Source: Sphagnum compactum
Taxonomy: Eukaryota > Bryophyta > Sphagnopsida > Sphagnales
Assembly: GCA_965153455.1 (NCBI GenBank)
Contig: OZ234503.1
Location: 8,028,157 to 8,092,156, forward strand
DNA: 64,000 nucleotides
Reading direction: 5' to 3'
Each line of letters opens with the position of its first letter. Positions within the stretch are counted from its first letter, which is position 1. Position numbers and translations under genes: made by a program. Below the pieces are notes generated by a model, which worked only from the letters and a program-made list of their open reading frames with translations, was not told the origin of the DNA and did no database searches. Shown one piece after another: positions 12,738 to 23,800 of this stretch.

Positions 12738-13181
12738 TCAATCCTTTTGAACGGTAACACCTTTCGGAGCAGGGCATTCCCAGAAACGGAGCCCGTCTGA
12801 GGTGGGCCCTTCTTTCTGGAACACCTTCTCCTCATGCATTACCCTACACATAAAGTACTCGGAGAAATTTCCTAGCATATCTTGAGGACACATTAGTTTC
12901 GTGAAGATCCCTCCAGAAAAGTGAAGGGACATGACACTTATAGGCATAAGATCAGTCCCACTCCTAAGGAGTAGGCTTAAGAACCCTTCCCTTATTTGCC
13001 TCAGAACAACCTCAGAAAAGAAACCACGGTGCCAAAGGGGGGGACCTCCCCATCCATCATTTCCTTCATTTCTCACTACAGACTGGAATGGGGTCTTCCA
13101 TGGAACATCCCTGGAAGCAGGGATCTGGGTTGTAAAACAATGTAACTTGCATTTGTTTGAAATTGGAAACCGAGTTCTCAC
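12738..13181 (-). CDS. open frame of unknown identity, 147 codons
   Basis: An uninterrupted minus-strand frame with balanced composition, including VVRNEGNDGWGGPPLWHRG and EGFLSLLLRSGTDLMPI. I recognise no family. A similar-looking frame continues after the stop (WMAKMCCPLQRTLLL), which hints at an old coding fragment broken by a stop. No upstream or downstream exon could be joined. It may be a gene relic, an exon of an unrecognised gene, or chance. Confidence 0.25.
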   Translation of the reverse strand: MRTRFPISNKCKLHCFTTQIPASRDVPWKTPFQSVVRNEGNDGWGGPPLWHRGFFSEVVLRQIREGFLSLLLRSGTDLMPISVMSLHFSGGIFTKLMCPQDMLGNFSEYFMCRVMHEEKVFQKEGPTSDGLRFWECPAPKGVTVQKD

Positions 13182-13186
13182 ACGGA

Positions 13187-13276
13187 GTAAGGCACCCCTG
13201 TCAGGGGTTTATGCTGGAGACCTATGGCTTCACTCTTGAGTCTTACAGCAGGGACCCTCTGACAGGGGTGCCTTAC
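13187..13276. repeat. hairpin with 18-bp perfect arms
   Basis: gtaaggcacccctgtcag at 13187-13204 is the exact inverse of ctgacaggggtgccttac at 13259-13276, with a 54-base loop. It could be the ends of a very small inverted-repeat element or a transcribed hairpin. No duplicated target site is evident. Confidence 0.8.
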
Positions 13277-13532
13277 CCTAAACCTAATCTGTGGATGTTT
13301 AGGTTCATGATAGCCTGTAGGTGGGTAGATTCTGAAACTACAGGTCCATACTTACAGGTCCATACTTGTCTACCACCTTAAACCTGGCCCTTTACTTTAG
13401 TACTGTCCCCCTCCCTTGGGCTTCTTGACCATGCACTTTGTTGCCTTAGGGGCTAGTCAAGTCAGTCTTCCTACTCTTCTTCCCTTAGATAGGCAGCATA
13501 TAGTTCCTTTGTCATTTGATTTGAATCTTTAC

Positions 13533-13883
13533 CAGTGTTGGGTGGATTTGGACCGGGGATCCAGTTCTTCAAAAAGAGTAAATTCTGATTCCAGTTCTCA
13601 TTTTTTGGTTCTGAAAATGAATTCCAATTGAGATCCAGTTCTTACGAATGGGGACTGAGACTGGTGGTCCAACTGTTGGGTGGCCATTTGGTTCCAATCC
13701 CTATTAATTTTTTAAACTGTATCCTGGTTTTGGCTGCAGTTTCAGTTCCAATTCCAAACACAAATAATAGAATCAAATAATAGAATCTTCTCGTACTGAA
13801 AATCAGTTCTAGTTCAGATCTCTTACTGCGATGACTCGGAACTGACAATTCTTACCCACTAAAATGGGTACCACCCACAACTG
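13533..13883. mobile_element. hAT-like MITE with CAGTGTTGGGTGG ends
   Basis: The left end cagtgttgggtgg (13533-13545) pairs with the right end ccacccacaactg (13871-13883, inverse cagttgtgggtgg). The interior is rich in repeated ccagttct and attccaatt words and has no coding potential. The 8-bp flanks match only about half, so the insertion is old or the ends are approximate. Similar ccagtgttgggtgag sequence recurs at 15560. Confidence 0.55.
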
Positions 13884-15134
13884 GTTTTTCAGAAGTGCCT
13901 TCCCCTGGGTGTGTTGTTTTGCTTGGTAAGGTGAAGTGTAAGGTACTGATTACTGACATGCTAAACAATAGGGTTATTGGACTCATGTCTTTGTTAGGTG
14001 TATTGGCTTCCTGGAAAAGATATTACCTACTCAAAGTATCACAGGGTAAGTGGGTGTATACTATATATCAGCATGGGGTCAGTCCTTTGATTTTTGTAAT
14101 AACCATTGGTTCCGGGTAATTGAAAAAAATCAGAATCAAAGATTCACTAGGTCTGGGTTGAAAAATCAGAATCAAAAGAACCACCTGTTCGAGCTAACCC
14201 AAAAACCTCAAAGAATCGTTGAATTTCATGAAAGAACCAAATGATTTTCTAAGCAATTATTTAACTTTTTCTGAAAATAATTGACACCACGATTATATAT
14301 GTACATCAAAACCAGGTGCTTCATTTTTTTGATAACCTTATTTATCAACTTGATACCCAATGAAGGTTTGGTGCAATTTTTAATACCCACCCTCACACTT
14401 GTATATACTAAGACACATACCACATAAATTTCCTACCTACTGACCTGTGATACTTATGGGTACCTTACATAGGTAGGAACTAGCTACCTAGGTAGTGTGA
14501 GGGGAAAGTAGGAGGGTTCACACAATGCATGGTGTACTGGTGGGTGCTAGGTCACATAATCCCCCACTAATGCGGCCACAGCATAATATGTGCCCAGGTG
14601 AGCCAGCCAAGCCAGTTACTAAGGTACCTGACATTGACACTGGCACGCATTCTCATTGTTTGGACTAATTTGAAATCCATGATTTCGTAGCTGCTTCCTT
14701 TCCTTACACTTACGGACTTGGGAATTCAGGGTTTGTTGGCCTAATTCCTAAGACTTGAAATTACAATGTTAAAAGTAGGGGGAGTCCGTTTCTGAGATCG
14801 GATTGATACTTGCTGTCAATGCACTTGCAGTTAGTATGTCAAATAGAGAGGTAAAATTAGGTACCCAGGCTCATAAGATGGTGATAAGAAGTGTTGGCCA
14901 GTGATCACTTTTTTATACTCACTGGATCCGGTTTTCACAAAATAAATTACAAAAGGTTCTGGTTCTCACTTTTTAATTTTTTTTAAAACTTACACACTGG
15001 GTCAAGGTATCAATATTTTATTAAAAAATTTAACCGGTTCTCGCGAATATTACAAAAACATTTATTGATTTTATTTCTTTTCTTAAAAACAAAAAAATCA
15101 TAATTATCCGTAAATTAAGGAAAACACACCACAC
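13884..15134. other. intergenic, AT-rich, no supported gene
   Basis: Only short open frames are present. Palindromic words around ctacctaggtag (about 14485-14495) and ttctcact words suggest further decayed MITE material. Confidence 0.45.
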
Positions 15135-15980
15135 GAACCTTAAGTTTGGTCATACATGGGTGAGATTCAAAAATAAACTTGCAAAAACAGTACATTAGCA
15201 TAAGTTGGGTTGAAACACAGAAAACTGAGTTTCATCCTATCTTTCCCTCTTCCTGAGTGCCTCCACTGCTGCTACATATATTTTCACTGCTCCTAGCATT
15301 ACAATTACTATAATTAGTTCGAACCTTGTGCATTAAATGCACAACCTTGTTTAATGGTTGTGCATTAAACTTTGTAAGGTTTTGTATCTCACCCGGGTCT
15401 CAATATTTAAACTTATTTTTCTAGATTCAATTCTCATTCATCCCATTCTCATACAAGTGAGAACCAATGATCAGGGTTTCATCAGGCTAAAATTTTCCAA
15501 TAGAAATAACGGGATGATACTCGTAGGCATTTTTATAGCCATCTAACATTGGTGATAACCAGTGTTGGGTGAGTATCACTTTGAGTGATACATTCAATAA
15601 GGATCTCGTCAATTCTCACTTCTGTGGGAACTAGATGGTGAAAACCTGCTCAAGGAAAAAAATTTAAAATATTGAGGCACCAATGAAACAAAATCCCATT
15701 ACCCAGGTCAAGTTTTCAGGATGTTATGTATAAGGTTTTATGCACAAGGTTGTACATTTAATGCACAAGGTTCGAGACTAATTATAGTAATTGTACATGT
15801 AAGAGCAGTGCGAATATATATGCAGGAGCAATGGAGGCGTTCGAGAAAAAGGAAAGAGGATGAAACTCAGTTTACCCAAAAACTGATGGTGTTTTGAGTT
15901 TCCACCTCATTTGAATGCTAATGTACTTTTTGCAAGTTTTTTCCGAATCTCACCCCATGTATGACCAAACTCAGGGTTCT
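15135..15980. repeat. large imperfect inverted repeat, arms ~220 bp
   Basis: The left arm (about 15135-15350) contains tttggtcatacatgggtgag, aaactgagtttcatcct, attactataattagttcgaa and ttgtgcattaaatgcacaa. The right arm (about 15745-15980) reads the inverse of these in reverse order. Weaker pairing may extend inward around caatattt. The roughly 400-bp spacer holds short frames only. It looks like a foldback transposon or a locus duplicated in inverted orientation, and a transcript across it would form a long hairpin. Confidence 0.85.
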
Positions 15981-16360
15981 GGTGCTATGTCCTCGGCTGT
16001 TTTGAAAGGATTACACTAAGTACAAATCCTTGTGAAAACTAAATCAATTCAGATTATTTCAAACAATGATACCTTACAATAAACTGATTTTTTATTGTTA
16101 AATTTTTCAGAATTAAAAACTCATGCGCCAAATTAGAAAAAATTAAATTAATTATATATAGCACTTTTTGCCTTATCTGCCAAAGTACTATGGCATGTTT
16201 ATAAGAAGTTTTAGATGAGAGTAATAATCCACAACAAAAGGTGATTACAAATTCAAGCATCATCAACAAAAAAAATTACAATCGTCAAAAGTAGTTCTCT
16301 CATCAATAACTTTTTCAAAAACATATTGCATGCCCCCCTTCAAAATTACAATGGTTGACG

Positions 16361-17140
16361 ATTAAAAATGGTTTTAATCGTCATCTAGAAAAGCATGACC
16401 ATTGGATGCTAATCTAAACCATCTTCGATCATCAGCAATTCAATTCTGAAAAAGGGTATGCAATATATTTTTGGAAAAACTCTCAACGAGCGTTACTATA
16501 AGCAACTATAGGTGATTGAAAATTCCATTGCTAACAATAGAATATTGCAGTTGCTAGTAACCAAAAAAAGTTTTGATTGTAAAATTGTGAGTGATTGAAC
16601 ATTTTCAGTTGGCTTACATATGGTGACTAAAAATGGGTTTCAGTCGCCATCCAAGAAGGCCTGATCATTGGATGGTGATTCAAACCTTTCTCGGTCGCCA
16701 CAAGATTGGTAATTGAAAAACTTCAATTGTCGACAATTGAATTTTGAAAGGGGCATGCAATATGTTTTTAGAAAGCTCTTGATAGGTGTTATTTTTCAGC
16801 ATCTAAAGGCGACCAAAAATTCAATTACCAATGACAAAAAAATATAATCACAAATTCTTGGCAACTAAACCTTTCGATGGCCTTGCATATGGCAACCAAA
16901 AATGAGTTTCAATCGTAATTCAAAAAGGTCTAATCATTGGATGGTAACTTTTTTCAATAACCACAAGATTTGTGATTCAAACATTTTTCAATTGCCATAG
17001 GATTGGCAATTCAAACCTTTTTCAATCACCATAGGATTGGTAACTCAAACCTTTTGATTATGTTACATATGGTGACCAAAAATGGATTTGGTCACCAATC
17101 CTATAGTGACCAAATTTGTTTTTGGTGGCCATATGAAGGG
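16361..17140 (+). repeat. diverged tandem array, ~265-bp unit
   Basis: A core with xxxaaaaatg, gtttcagtcg-like, and tgatcattggatggtga-like words starts at 16361, 16626, 16895 and, in short form, 17075. Offsets are 265, 269 and 180 bp. Each unit also carries gcatgcaatatg-type words. Units are clearly diverged. The last unit has a local palindrome, ggtgaccaaa against tttggtcacc. Confidence 0.75.
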
Positions 17141-20100
17141 GCTAACCCAAGTGTAAGGAAAAAATTTCATGTTTTCATTTAGATGGACGCAATTGATGCA
17201 CGTCACGTTAGTTTTCATAACTTTAATTGATGCGATTCGATTTTTTAAATATATATATTAACACCTTGTCCCAATGTTTTTTTTTGAAAATTATATTAAA
17301 GTGAAAACTAAAACCTTTTGTAAGTTCTTTTGTGAAACCAGATCCAATGGGTATCAAAAAAATTTGATAGCCACTGAACACCAATGATAACCAATGTGAG
17401 TGGATATCTAAAAGATGTAGATATGAAATTCAAATATTAAGCTAAATATCACACTTGATATTTGTCAAATGTTATAAATTGTGATATCTAAACCAATATT
17501 ATGTCCATGAAATTTTGAAGTTATGAAATTTGATCATATAATATTTAGTTTAAATCCAAATCTCACAAATCTAAAATCCAAGTAAGATATCAATTTCCTA
17601 CCTAGATCTAAATATTTGGTAAAAACAATTAGATTTGAAAAAAAAAAGGTTTTAAGTTTTAAACAATTGTTACCTCAAACCCTAATCGTTACACTCTCAA
17701 CTTCTTTCCATAAGTATAAAAGGGCATGAGTTTAAGCTTGGGCATGTTAGGTGAAGGAATTATTAGTAATTTAAAAGAAAATAAAAAGTCAAACATTATA
17801 ATTTAGCAAACAAAATTAATTTTATTACATAGCCAATATATTAGTAAAAAGATTAACCAAAGTGTTTATCAAATAATGCATACCAAAAATGCTTATCAAA
17901 ATGACAAACTAGCATGACAAACCAACAATCTTAACTAAATGGCAAGCATGATAAACCATAAAACTCTTTTCAAGGGCCATAAGATAGAGTTGTCAAATGT
18001 TTGATTTGGAGTCATTTTGAAAAAATTGTGACTTTTTGAAGTTTTGGCATTCACTTGTGAAAACAATTTAATTAAAGGATAGCGAATTTGATGATAGCCA
18101 AACTAGAGGACATAGATGAGGCTTTTCATAGATGGTTACTAATTAATTATAACTGTTTAACATAATTAAGAGATGGTGAGAATTGAAAAGGGGATGATGA
18201 GACAAGAGAAGGGATCTTGAGAGAAACCAGGAAAGAATGTAAGGAGGGGAGAAAGAAGCAATGAAAAAATTAAACAAACATATGTTGTTTTTGCTTGAAA
18301 AGTGTCATTCTATCATTACTAGTTTTGATCTTTGGATATTCAAGGGTGTTTAAGTCTTTGCCTTGGTTATAATCTTTTTGGGATTTAATTGGAAGCCAAA
18401 ACATGTAACTATTGGTTTAGTTGAAGCTTTTATTACAAAACAAGCATTGGCAAAAAAACTTAATTGATCTTTAGGATGTATATGGTTTGAAAAATAATAT
18501 TATAGCAAATGTTAAAAATGAAAGTTCAAATTTAAACAAATGACAAGTGTTTTCAAGTGTGTTGTGAAATGTGAAGTTTTTTGTTTTGAGGAAAACTTTC
18601 AAGGAATATCTTTTGGGCATGTTTTCTCCAAAGCTTGCCAATATGTCGTTGATGATGAAAAAGTTTGTAGGAGATTTAAATGTGTTTTCATAAAATCTAC
18701 CCAAACAAATTTTCAAAAGTGCATCACTTGGCCAAAGAAATATGGTAAAGGTCAACATGAATGGAACAAGGCTTGCATTGAATTTGATTTGAGGCCAAGA
18801 AAATTGAACACTCCAATGTAACTAAGTTACTTTTGCTTTCAAACACTATTTTTTTGTTTTCGATTGTGAAATTTCCAATGAAAACTAAGTTAGTTTTGTT
18901 TCCAGACATTATTTCTTTGTTTTCGATTATGAAATTTCCAATGAAAATGTTCTATTTATATTTGATTTGTTCTTGTAGGTTTGCAACTAGGATCATATTC
19001 TTCCAAGAAACATTACAATTCAAGGCAATAATTGTTTCATTTAATAGTTGTCAAACAATAGTGAAAATTACTATCCATGTGTCTTCACCTTTACTTGGGA
19101 TGTTTCTCAAATCATTGTTGATATTCTTTTTTTGATTGTGAGTGCTTGTGTGCTTCATCAATCATGTAAACATAAGTTACTTTCTAATGCTTTGCATGCA
19201 ATAATTATCATAGTTGTGATTAAAAATTTGATTTGCTTGTTTCCAACATTAAAAAATACATATGTGATGTTTTAAATAATTCTCTTTCATTCCTAATGAA
19301 ATATGAAAAAAAAACCCTATAACATGCTACCTTTAACGTCAGACTTAAAAATTAAGTGTTTTCTTTTATTATAGTTTATAGTTAATCCCTTTGTATATAG
19401 GTTTCGTAATAAAATTCTTGAACATTGTTATTCAGGCTGTGAGAATTGCCTTGAATAGTATCAAACACATACTAATTTCTAGGATATTCAGAAATGTGAA
19501 ATTCAAATTCTGGGTTTTAAAAAGAAATTTGATATCCTTCTGTTGGTTTAAAGATTACTGAAGAAATGGTTGGTCATAAATTTGGAGAGTTTCCTTGTAC
19601 GTGAAAAACCCTTTTCCTTTGAGAAAAGAGCTTCGCCCTCGAAGACGATGGATATTATGATGTAAAAAAAAAAAAAATTCAAATTAAAGATCTGACTCGG
19701 TTCTTCAAAATCATTTCAATATCAACCGAAATCAACCGATATCAGAAAAAAGTGATATCTGTCCAACCATGATACCATCGTGGGTGCTGTTTCATCCTGG
19801 CCTCGCAAATCAGTAGAAAAACAGAGAAAATAATGAGTCAATCTAACTTAAGGAATCAAACTGAGACAAAATGAAAAGAATTTTTGGTTTGGTGCACAAG
19901 CTGATCACTTATGCCAGGCCTTAGCTCAACAACTAACAACCCTCGAGGATTGGTCCAAAGAGCTCATCCGCACGAAAGCTGAAGTATGTCCCTTCCTCCT
20001 CGCTGAAAACCGACAAATGCAACACCAAAATTTAAAGTGATCACCCCTAACACTTCCTCCAGCAACCCACTTGCGCGACAGAGGATCGACCAGGTGGGGA

Positions 20101-20654
20101 CATTGGATACCCAGAATTGGGTAAGAAATGGCCAAGTTGAGTACGGATAAAGCAGGTCATGAGAGGACACCAGCAAAAAGTATGCAGCTGTGATTTCCCA
20201 TTTGCACACTGTTGCTGCTTGTCGCACCAGATCTATAAACTAAATGATCTTCTTATAGGTCACCACTGCCGCTTAGTAGGGGCCAAGCGGAAACACCATC
20301 TATCTATCATCCCAAAAACAGAAGAGTAAGCATCCCCTAACTAACTTTCAGCATCCAGTTTCTGCGACTCCATCAAACAAGAATCATTCTTTTTTCATCA
20401 TATTTTATTTCGTCGTCGTGATCTTTGAGCAAATGAAGATGTGCAGAAGCGCAAACCCTGTGTCAGGCAGTAGCCTGTAGCTCGCAAGTAAAACTCACAA
20501 CGGTCACTGTGACTTGAGGAAAACCCAAAGAGGTAAAAACAAATGATGTACAGATATTTTGGCAGAGCTCCGTATCTTTCAGAGAATCAATCACACATAC
20601 TGTTGCAGCACCACGGCATTCACTTCACCCTCAGAACCTGACTCCTCGGCAGGG
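17141..20654. other. intergenic, no confirmed gene
   Basis: Very AT-rich. A plus frame at 18540-18821 (93 codons, with CRRFKCVFIKSTQTNFQKC) and a minus frame at 19964-20227 have no recognised family. A near-tandem duplication lies at 18843-18947: ttgttttcgattgtgaaatt is repeated 64 bp later with one change. Confidence 0.4.
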
Positions 20655-20712
20655 ATAGTTTTTAGGGATTTTGTGATGTACCCATAGGGCAACATCCAGA
20701 AAATAATTTAGC
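20655..20712 (+). mobile_element. fragment of the hAT-type MITE family
   Basis: Contains ttttgtgatgtaccca and aataatttagccag, the first ~60 bp of the family. It is truncated before the ttggctac motif. It lies just upstream of the cyclophilin promoter CCAAT boxes. Confidence 0.5.
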
Positions 20713-20771
20713 CAGTGTCCAGTAGCATTTTGCCACGTTAACAGTAGTTGCTCAGGGAGCAGAGGATCTGA

Positions 20772-20815
20772 CCAATAGCTGATTGCCACGTTTCCGTTTG
20801 TTGGCTCTGACCAAT
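20772..20815 (+). promoter_or_regulatory. paired CCAAT boxes upstream of the cyclophilin gene
   Basis: Two copies of ctgaccaat lie at about 20768-20776 and 20807-20815, 39 bp apart in the same orientation. CCAAT boxes bind NF-Y. They precede a GC-richer stretch and a possible TATA-like catataac near 20920, about 790 bp before the start codon. The role is inferred from motif and position only. Confidence 0.4.
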
Positions 20816-20829
20816 CAAGAGCGGGCGAA

Positions 20830-21709
20830 CCTTGTGCGGAGCGGAAGTAGAAGAAGAAGGGAGAGAAGAAGGGGCACCCCGCGCTCTTAACCACCTCCGT
20901 TGCCACGCTTGCTTTTGTGCATATAACTTCTACACCAACTTCGATTGTTTGTCCTCGTGCAGAGACAGCTGCAATCCAAGGAGCTTTGGTGATTCTATTC
21001 TTCGACTTCTATTTGTCCTCTCTGCATCTCCCAATCCCTACTTGTACATCCATTTATCAGGTGCGCGGTGCTTGGTCACTTGTTTCTGTTTTTGTTTTTG
21101 CCCCATAGACTTTTTGGACTCTTCTTTTGAATTCAGACTTCCTAGTAGTACGTCGTTGCACATAATCTTCACCCTTGAAACTTTTTTTTTGTTTTTGTGG
21201 GTATGGTATCTTTTGTTTGGATTGTGTAACGGTGGGAGCCGAGGGGTTCTGTTTTTTATGCCCTTCTCTTCAGGGTGTTTCTTTTTCTTCTTCTTTTTTG
21301 CTGTGGATTTTTCAAAAGTTTGGCAAAGAAGTTGTCTTTTTTGTTGTCGACTTTCTTCTGCAGGTTTGGTTTATTCTCTTGAATGAATGTATGGCTTCAT
21401 GTGTGTTCGTGTTTTATGTTCCCGTGTGAAGTCTATCGCCGATGTCTCGGAGTGTTGAGCGACTTTCTTGATGAAGTGGGATGTCGACTGTATGGGTTTG
21501 TTACGGTAGTTGGAGTTTTACTGTGAAGATGCCTTCTTGTTGAGGTTTCTTCAATCGTGGTTTGGTAAGCTCTGTTCTTTGTCGGGGATTTTCTGTCTGA
21601 GTTGCTATCGAAGATGTACGTTTAACAGAGTGGATATGTCAAAACAAAGTTGTGTTTTGCCGCGTGACATGTACGTTTATAATTGTTTTGTCGATTCTTT
21701 GCAGCCAAA
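20830..21709 (+). other. probable leader with intron of the cyclophilin gene
   Basis: No conserved frame is present upstream of 21710. The sequence right before the start, a T-rich run ending ttctttgcag|CCAAAATGG, is a strong splice acceptor six bases from the ATG. This suggests a 5' leader intron. The matching donor could not be fixed. Confidence 0.5.
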
Positions 21710-22228
21710 ATGGTGGCCAACCCAAAGGTGTTCTTCGACATCACCATCGGGGGCAACCCGACGGGGCGCATCGTCATGGAGCTCTACGCCGATACAACTC
21801 CGAAGACTGCGGAGAACTTCAGGGCCCTGTGCACTGGCGAGAAAGGAGTGGGCAAGATGAGGAAAGCCCTCCACTATAAGGGTTCCACTTTCCATCGTGT
21901 CATCCCACAATTCATGTGCCAGGGTGGTGACTTCACGGCCGGCAACGGCACTGGAGGCGAGTCCATCTACGGAGCTAAGTTCGCAGATGAGAACTTCGTG
22001 CGGAAGCATACAGGTCCCGGTGTGTTGTCTATGGCCAACGCAGGCCCTGGCACCAACGGTTCTCAGTTCTTCCTGTGCACCATAGCCACTCCGTGGCTTG
22101 ACGGCAAGCATGTGGTGTTCGGACAAGTCGTTGAGGGTTTGGATGTGGTGAAGGCCATCGAGAAGGTGGGCTCCAGCAGCGGCAAGACCAGTAAGACTGT
22201 CGCCATAGCTGACTGTGGCCAACTGTAG
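21710..22228 (+). CDS. cytosolic cyclophilin (peptidyl-prolyl isomerase), CYP18 type
   Basis: A single uninterrupted coding exon of 172 residues, the usual length of plant 18-kDa cyclophilins, which catalyse cis-trans isomerisation of prolyl bonds in the cytosol and bind cyclosporin. Active-site residues are all present: Arg of FHRVIP, Phe-Met of QFMCQGG, Gln of CQGGDF, Trp and His of WLDGKH. The plant divergent loop [13 protein letters not shown] is present after CTGEK. The protein ends IADCGQL, as in family members. The ATG at 21710 (MVANPKVFF) is chosen because plant homologues begin there; nine in-frame codons upstream from 21683 lie before a likely splice acceptor. Coding sequence is GC-rich compared with its surroundings. 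It is probably a housekeeping gene. Confidence 0.96.
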   Translation: MVANPKVFFDITIGGNPTGRIVMELYADTTPKTAENFRALCTGEKGVGKMRKALHYKGSTFHRVIPQFMCQGGDFTAGNGTGGESIYGAKFADENFVRKHTGPGVLSMANAGPGTNGSQFFLCTIATPWLDGKHVVFGQVVEGLDVVKAIEKVGSSSGKTSKTVAIADCGQL

Positions 22229-22584
22229 GACCATTCCTATCATGTAAAAAAAACTGTTTATTGTGTGCTAAGTGAGATGAGAAAGACCCTTGGCAGGTTG
22301 GCCATTTGAGCCGTCCATGAATCATCATGCTAAGTTGAATACAAAGAGACTACGTCGTGTGTTTGTTCGTTATCTCCCAGGGTTTGGTATATATGGCTCT
22401 GTGCTTTGCTTTCTTTTCAAACTACCCCCAAGCAATGTCATTCTCTAAAAGCTCTTGCAGCTCATCTAGCCTCTTCCACAGCTTTGCATTACCTGTTCTA
22501 AAGTGTTCTTGTTTCTTAAATTCTTTTGGTTACCAAACAGGAATTTTGTGAGGTGTGTTAGCAGTCTTTGAGATTCTCAGCAAA

Positions 22585-23800
22585 TTTTTGGCCAGATGCA
22601 GATTGCTATACAGATAAATGTCAGTGCAATATTCCCAAGATCAGTGCATTGAAGTGCTCTGTTGATTTCACAGCTTTCGAGCTCATGGCACCAAATCTGA
22701 GGCTCATATCAAGATTGAATTAGAGATACAGGCTTCTTGAATATCAGGCATGTCTTGATATGCAAGGATTCAAGTTCAGAGTTCTCTCTCTCTCTCTCTC
22801 TAACAAGAGTTGTATTAGGTTCAAAAGTGTTCCCTCGCAATGAGAGATATGAACTTAAGTGAAAACCTTGACTGTGACAAGAGTAATTTGTGCAACATCA
22901 GAATATTAGGTTCAAAAGTGTTCCCTCGCAATGAGAGATATGAACTTAAGTGAAAACCTTGACTGTGACAAGAGTAATTTGTGCAACATCAGAAAAGCTA
23001 TCATCAAAATATGCATGGAGAGGTTGTTGGTTTGTTCTGTTTACCTCCTTCAAGCTCTCATGATTGTTGGATGGTATAAGCAGGATGACTCAGATAATCC
23101 AGAAATTGTTGGCCTAATTAGGAACAAGCCACTTCATGAGGAATTAGAGTTTCTGAATTCCAATAAGACAGTCCTAGCATTGTTTGTTGAAATAGGCAAT
23201 GAAAACTGAAAGTACTTTGAAAGAGTCATGGCCTATTCCCCTAATATAAAGGGAGGTCTACTAAGCTGCACTATAATTGCTTCCACTTGAAGATGGAGAT
23301 GAGGATATGGCCAACTTAAAACGCCTCCTTTAAGCCATGAGACTTGTGTGATGAGTCCTCAGATGTCACTTCTGAAAAGTTCCCATTCTTCTATGAGGCA
23401 GCTGCCATCCTCAATCTGATTGTAGTTTGGAATTGGGAATTCTAAGCTGCTGTGCACTCTTTGAACATTTGAGCTCCTACCATCTCTCAGAACAAATGTG
23501 AGCTGCTTGATAATTCAGACAACTGGATTGAACCATCAACTGTCTTTCAAACCCATTCAACATGAGCTTCCCTTGGGCTGAAAGGATGTGCATATCTGAA
23601 GATAATAGCATGCTTGATAAACAGTTGTCACTGATGTTGTGATTATTTAGTGTAGTGTCAAGCTGAAGCCAGCTTGAGAAGTTAACAGTAAATACAACAT
23701 GGTTGCATCCAAGCTCTTCCAACCATCAAGAGGCAATCAAATCAAGCCATATAAATTTCTTTGAAGACTGTATGGTCCTATTGAGAGTTTAACATTCACA
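22585..23800 (+). repeat. diverged ~1.2-kb dispersed repeat, copy B
   Basis: Colinear with 7700-9060 (copy A) over about 1.2 kb with many small gaps. It begins about 360 bp after the cyclophilin stop codon. A frame at 22931-23209 is not conserved in copy A and spans part of a recent tandem duplication, so it is not taken as a gene. Confidence 0.75.
22813..22994 (+). repeat. perfect 91-bp tandem duplication
   Basis: Positions 22813-22903 and 22904-22994 are identical over 91 bp, starting tattaggttcaaaagtgttc. Copy A of the host repeat has only one unit, so the duplication is recent and arose in copy B. Confidence 0.95.

Noticed and set aside
21677-22243. 188-codon minus-strand frame opposite the cyclophilin
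   Set aside because: It is an antisense shadow of the GC-rich cyclophilin exon and has no homology of its own.
22931-23209. 92-codon plus frame after the cyclophilin
   Set aside because: It starts within the 91-bp tandem duplication and is not conserved in the other copy of the repeat.
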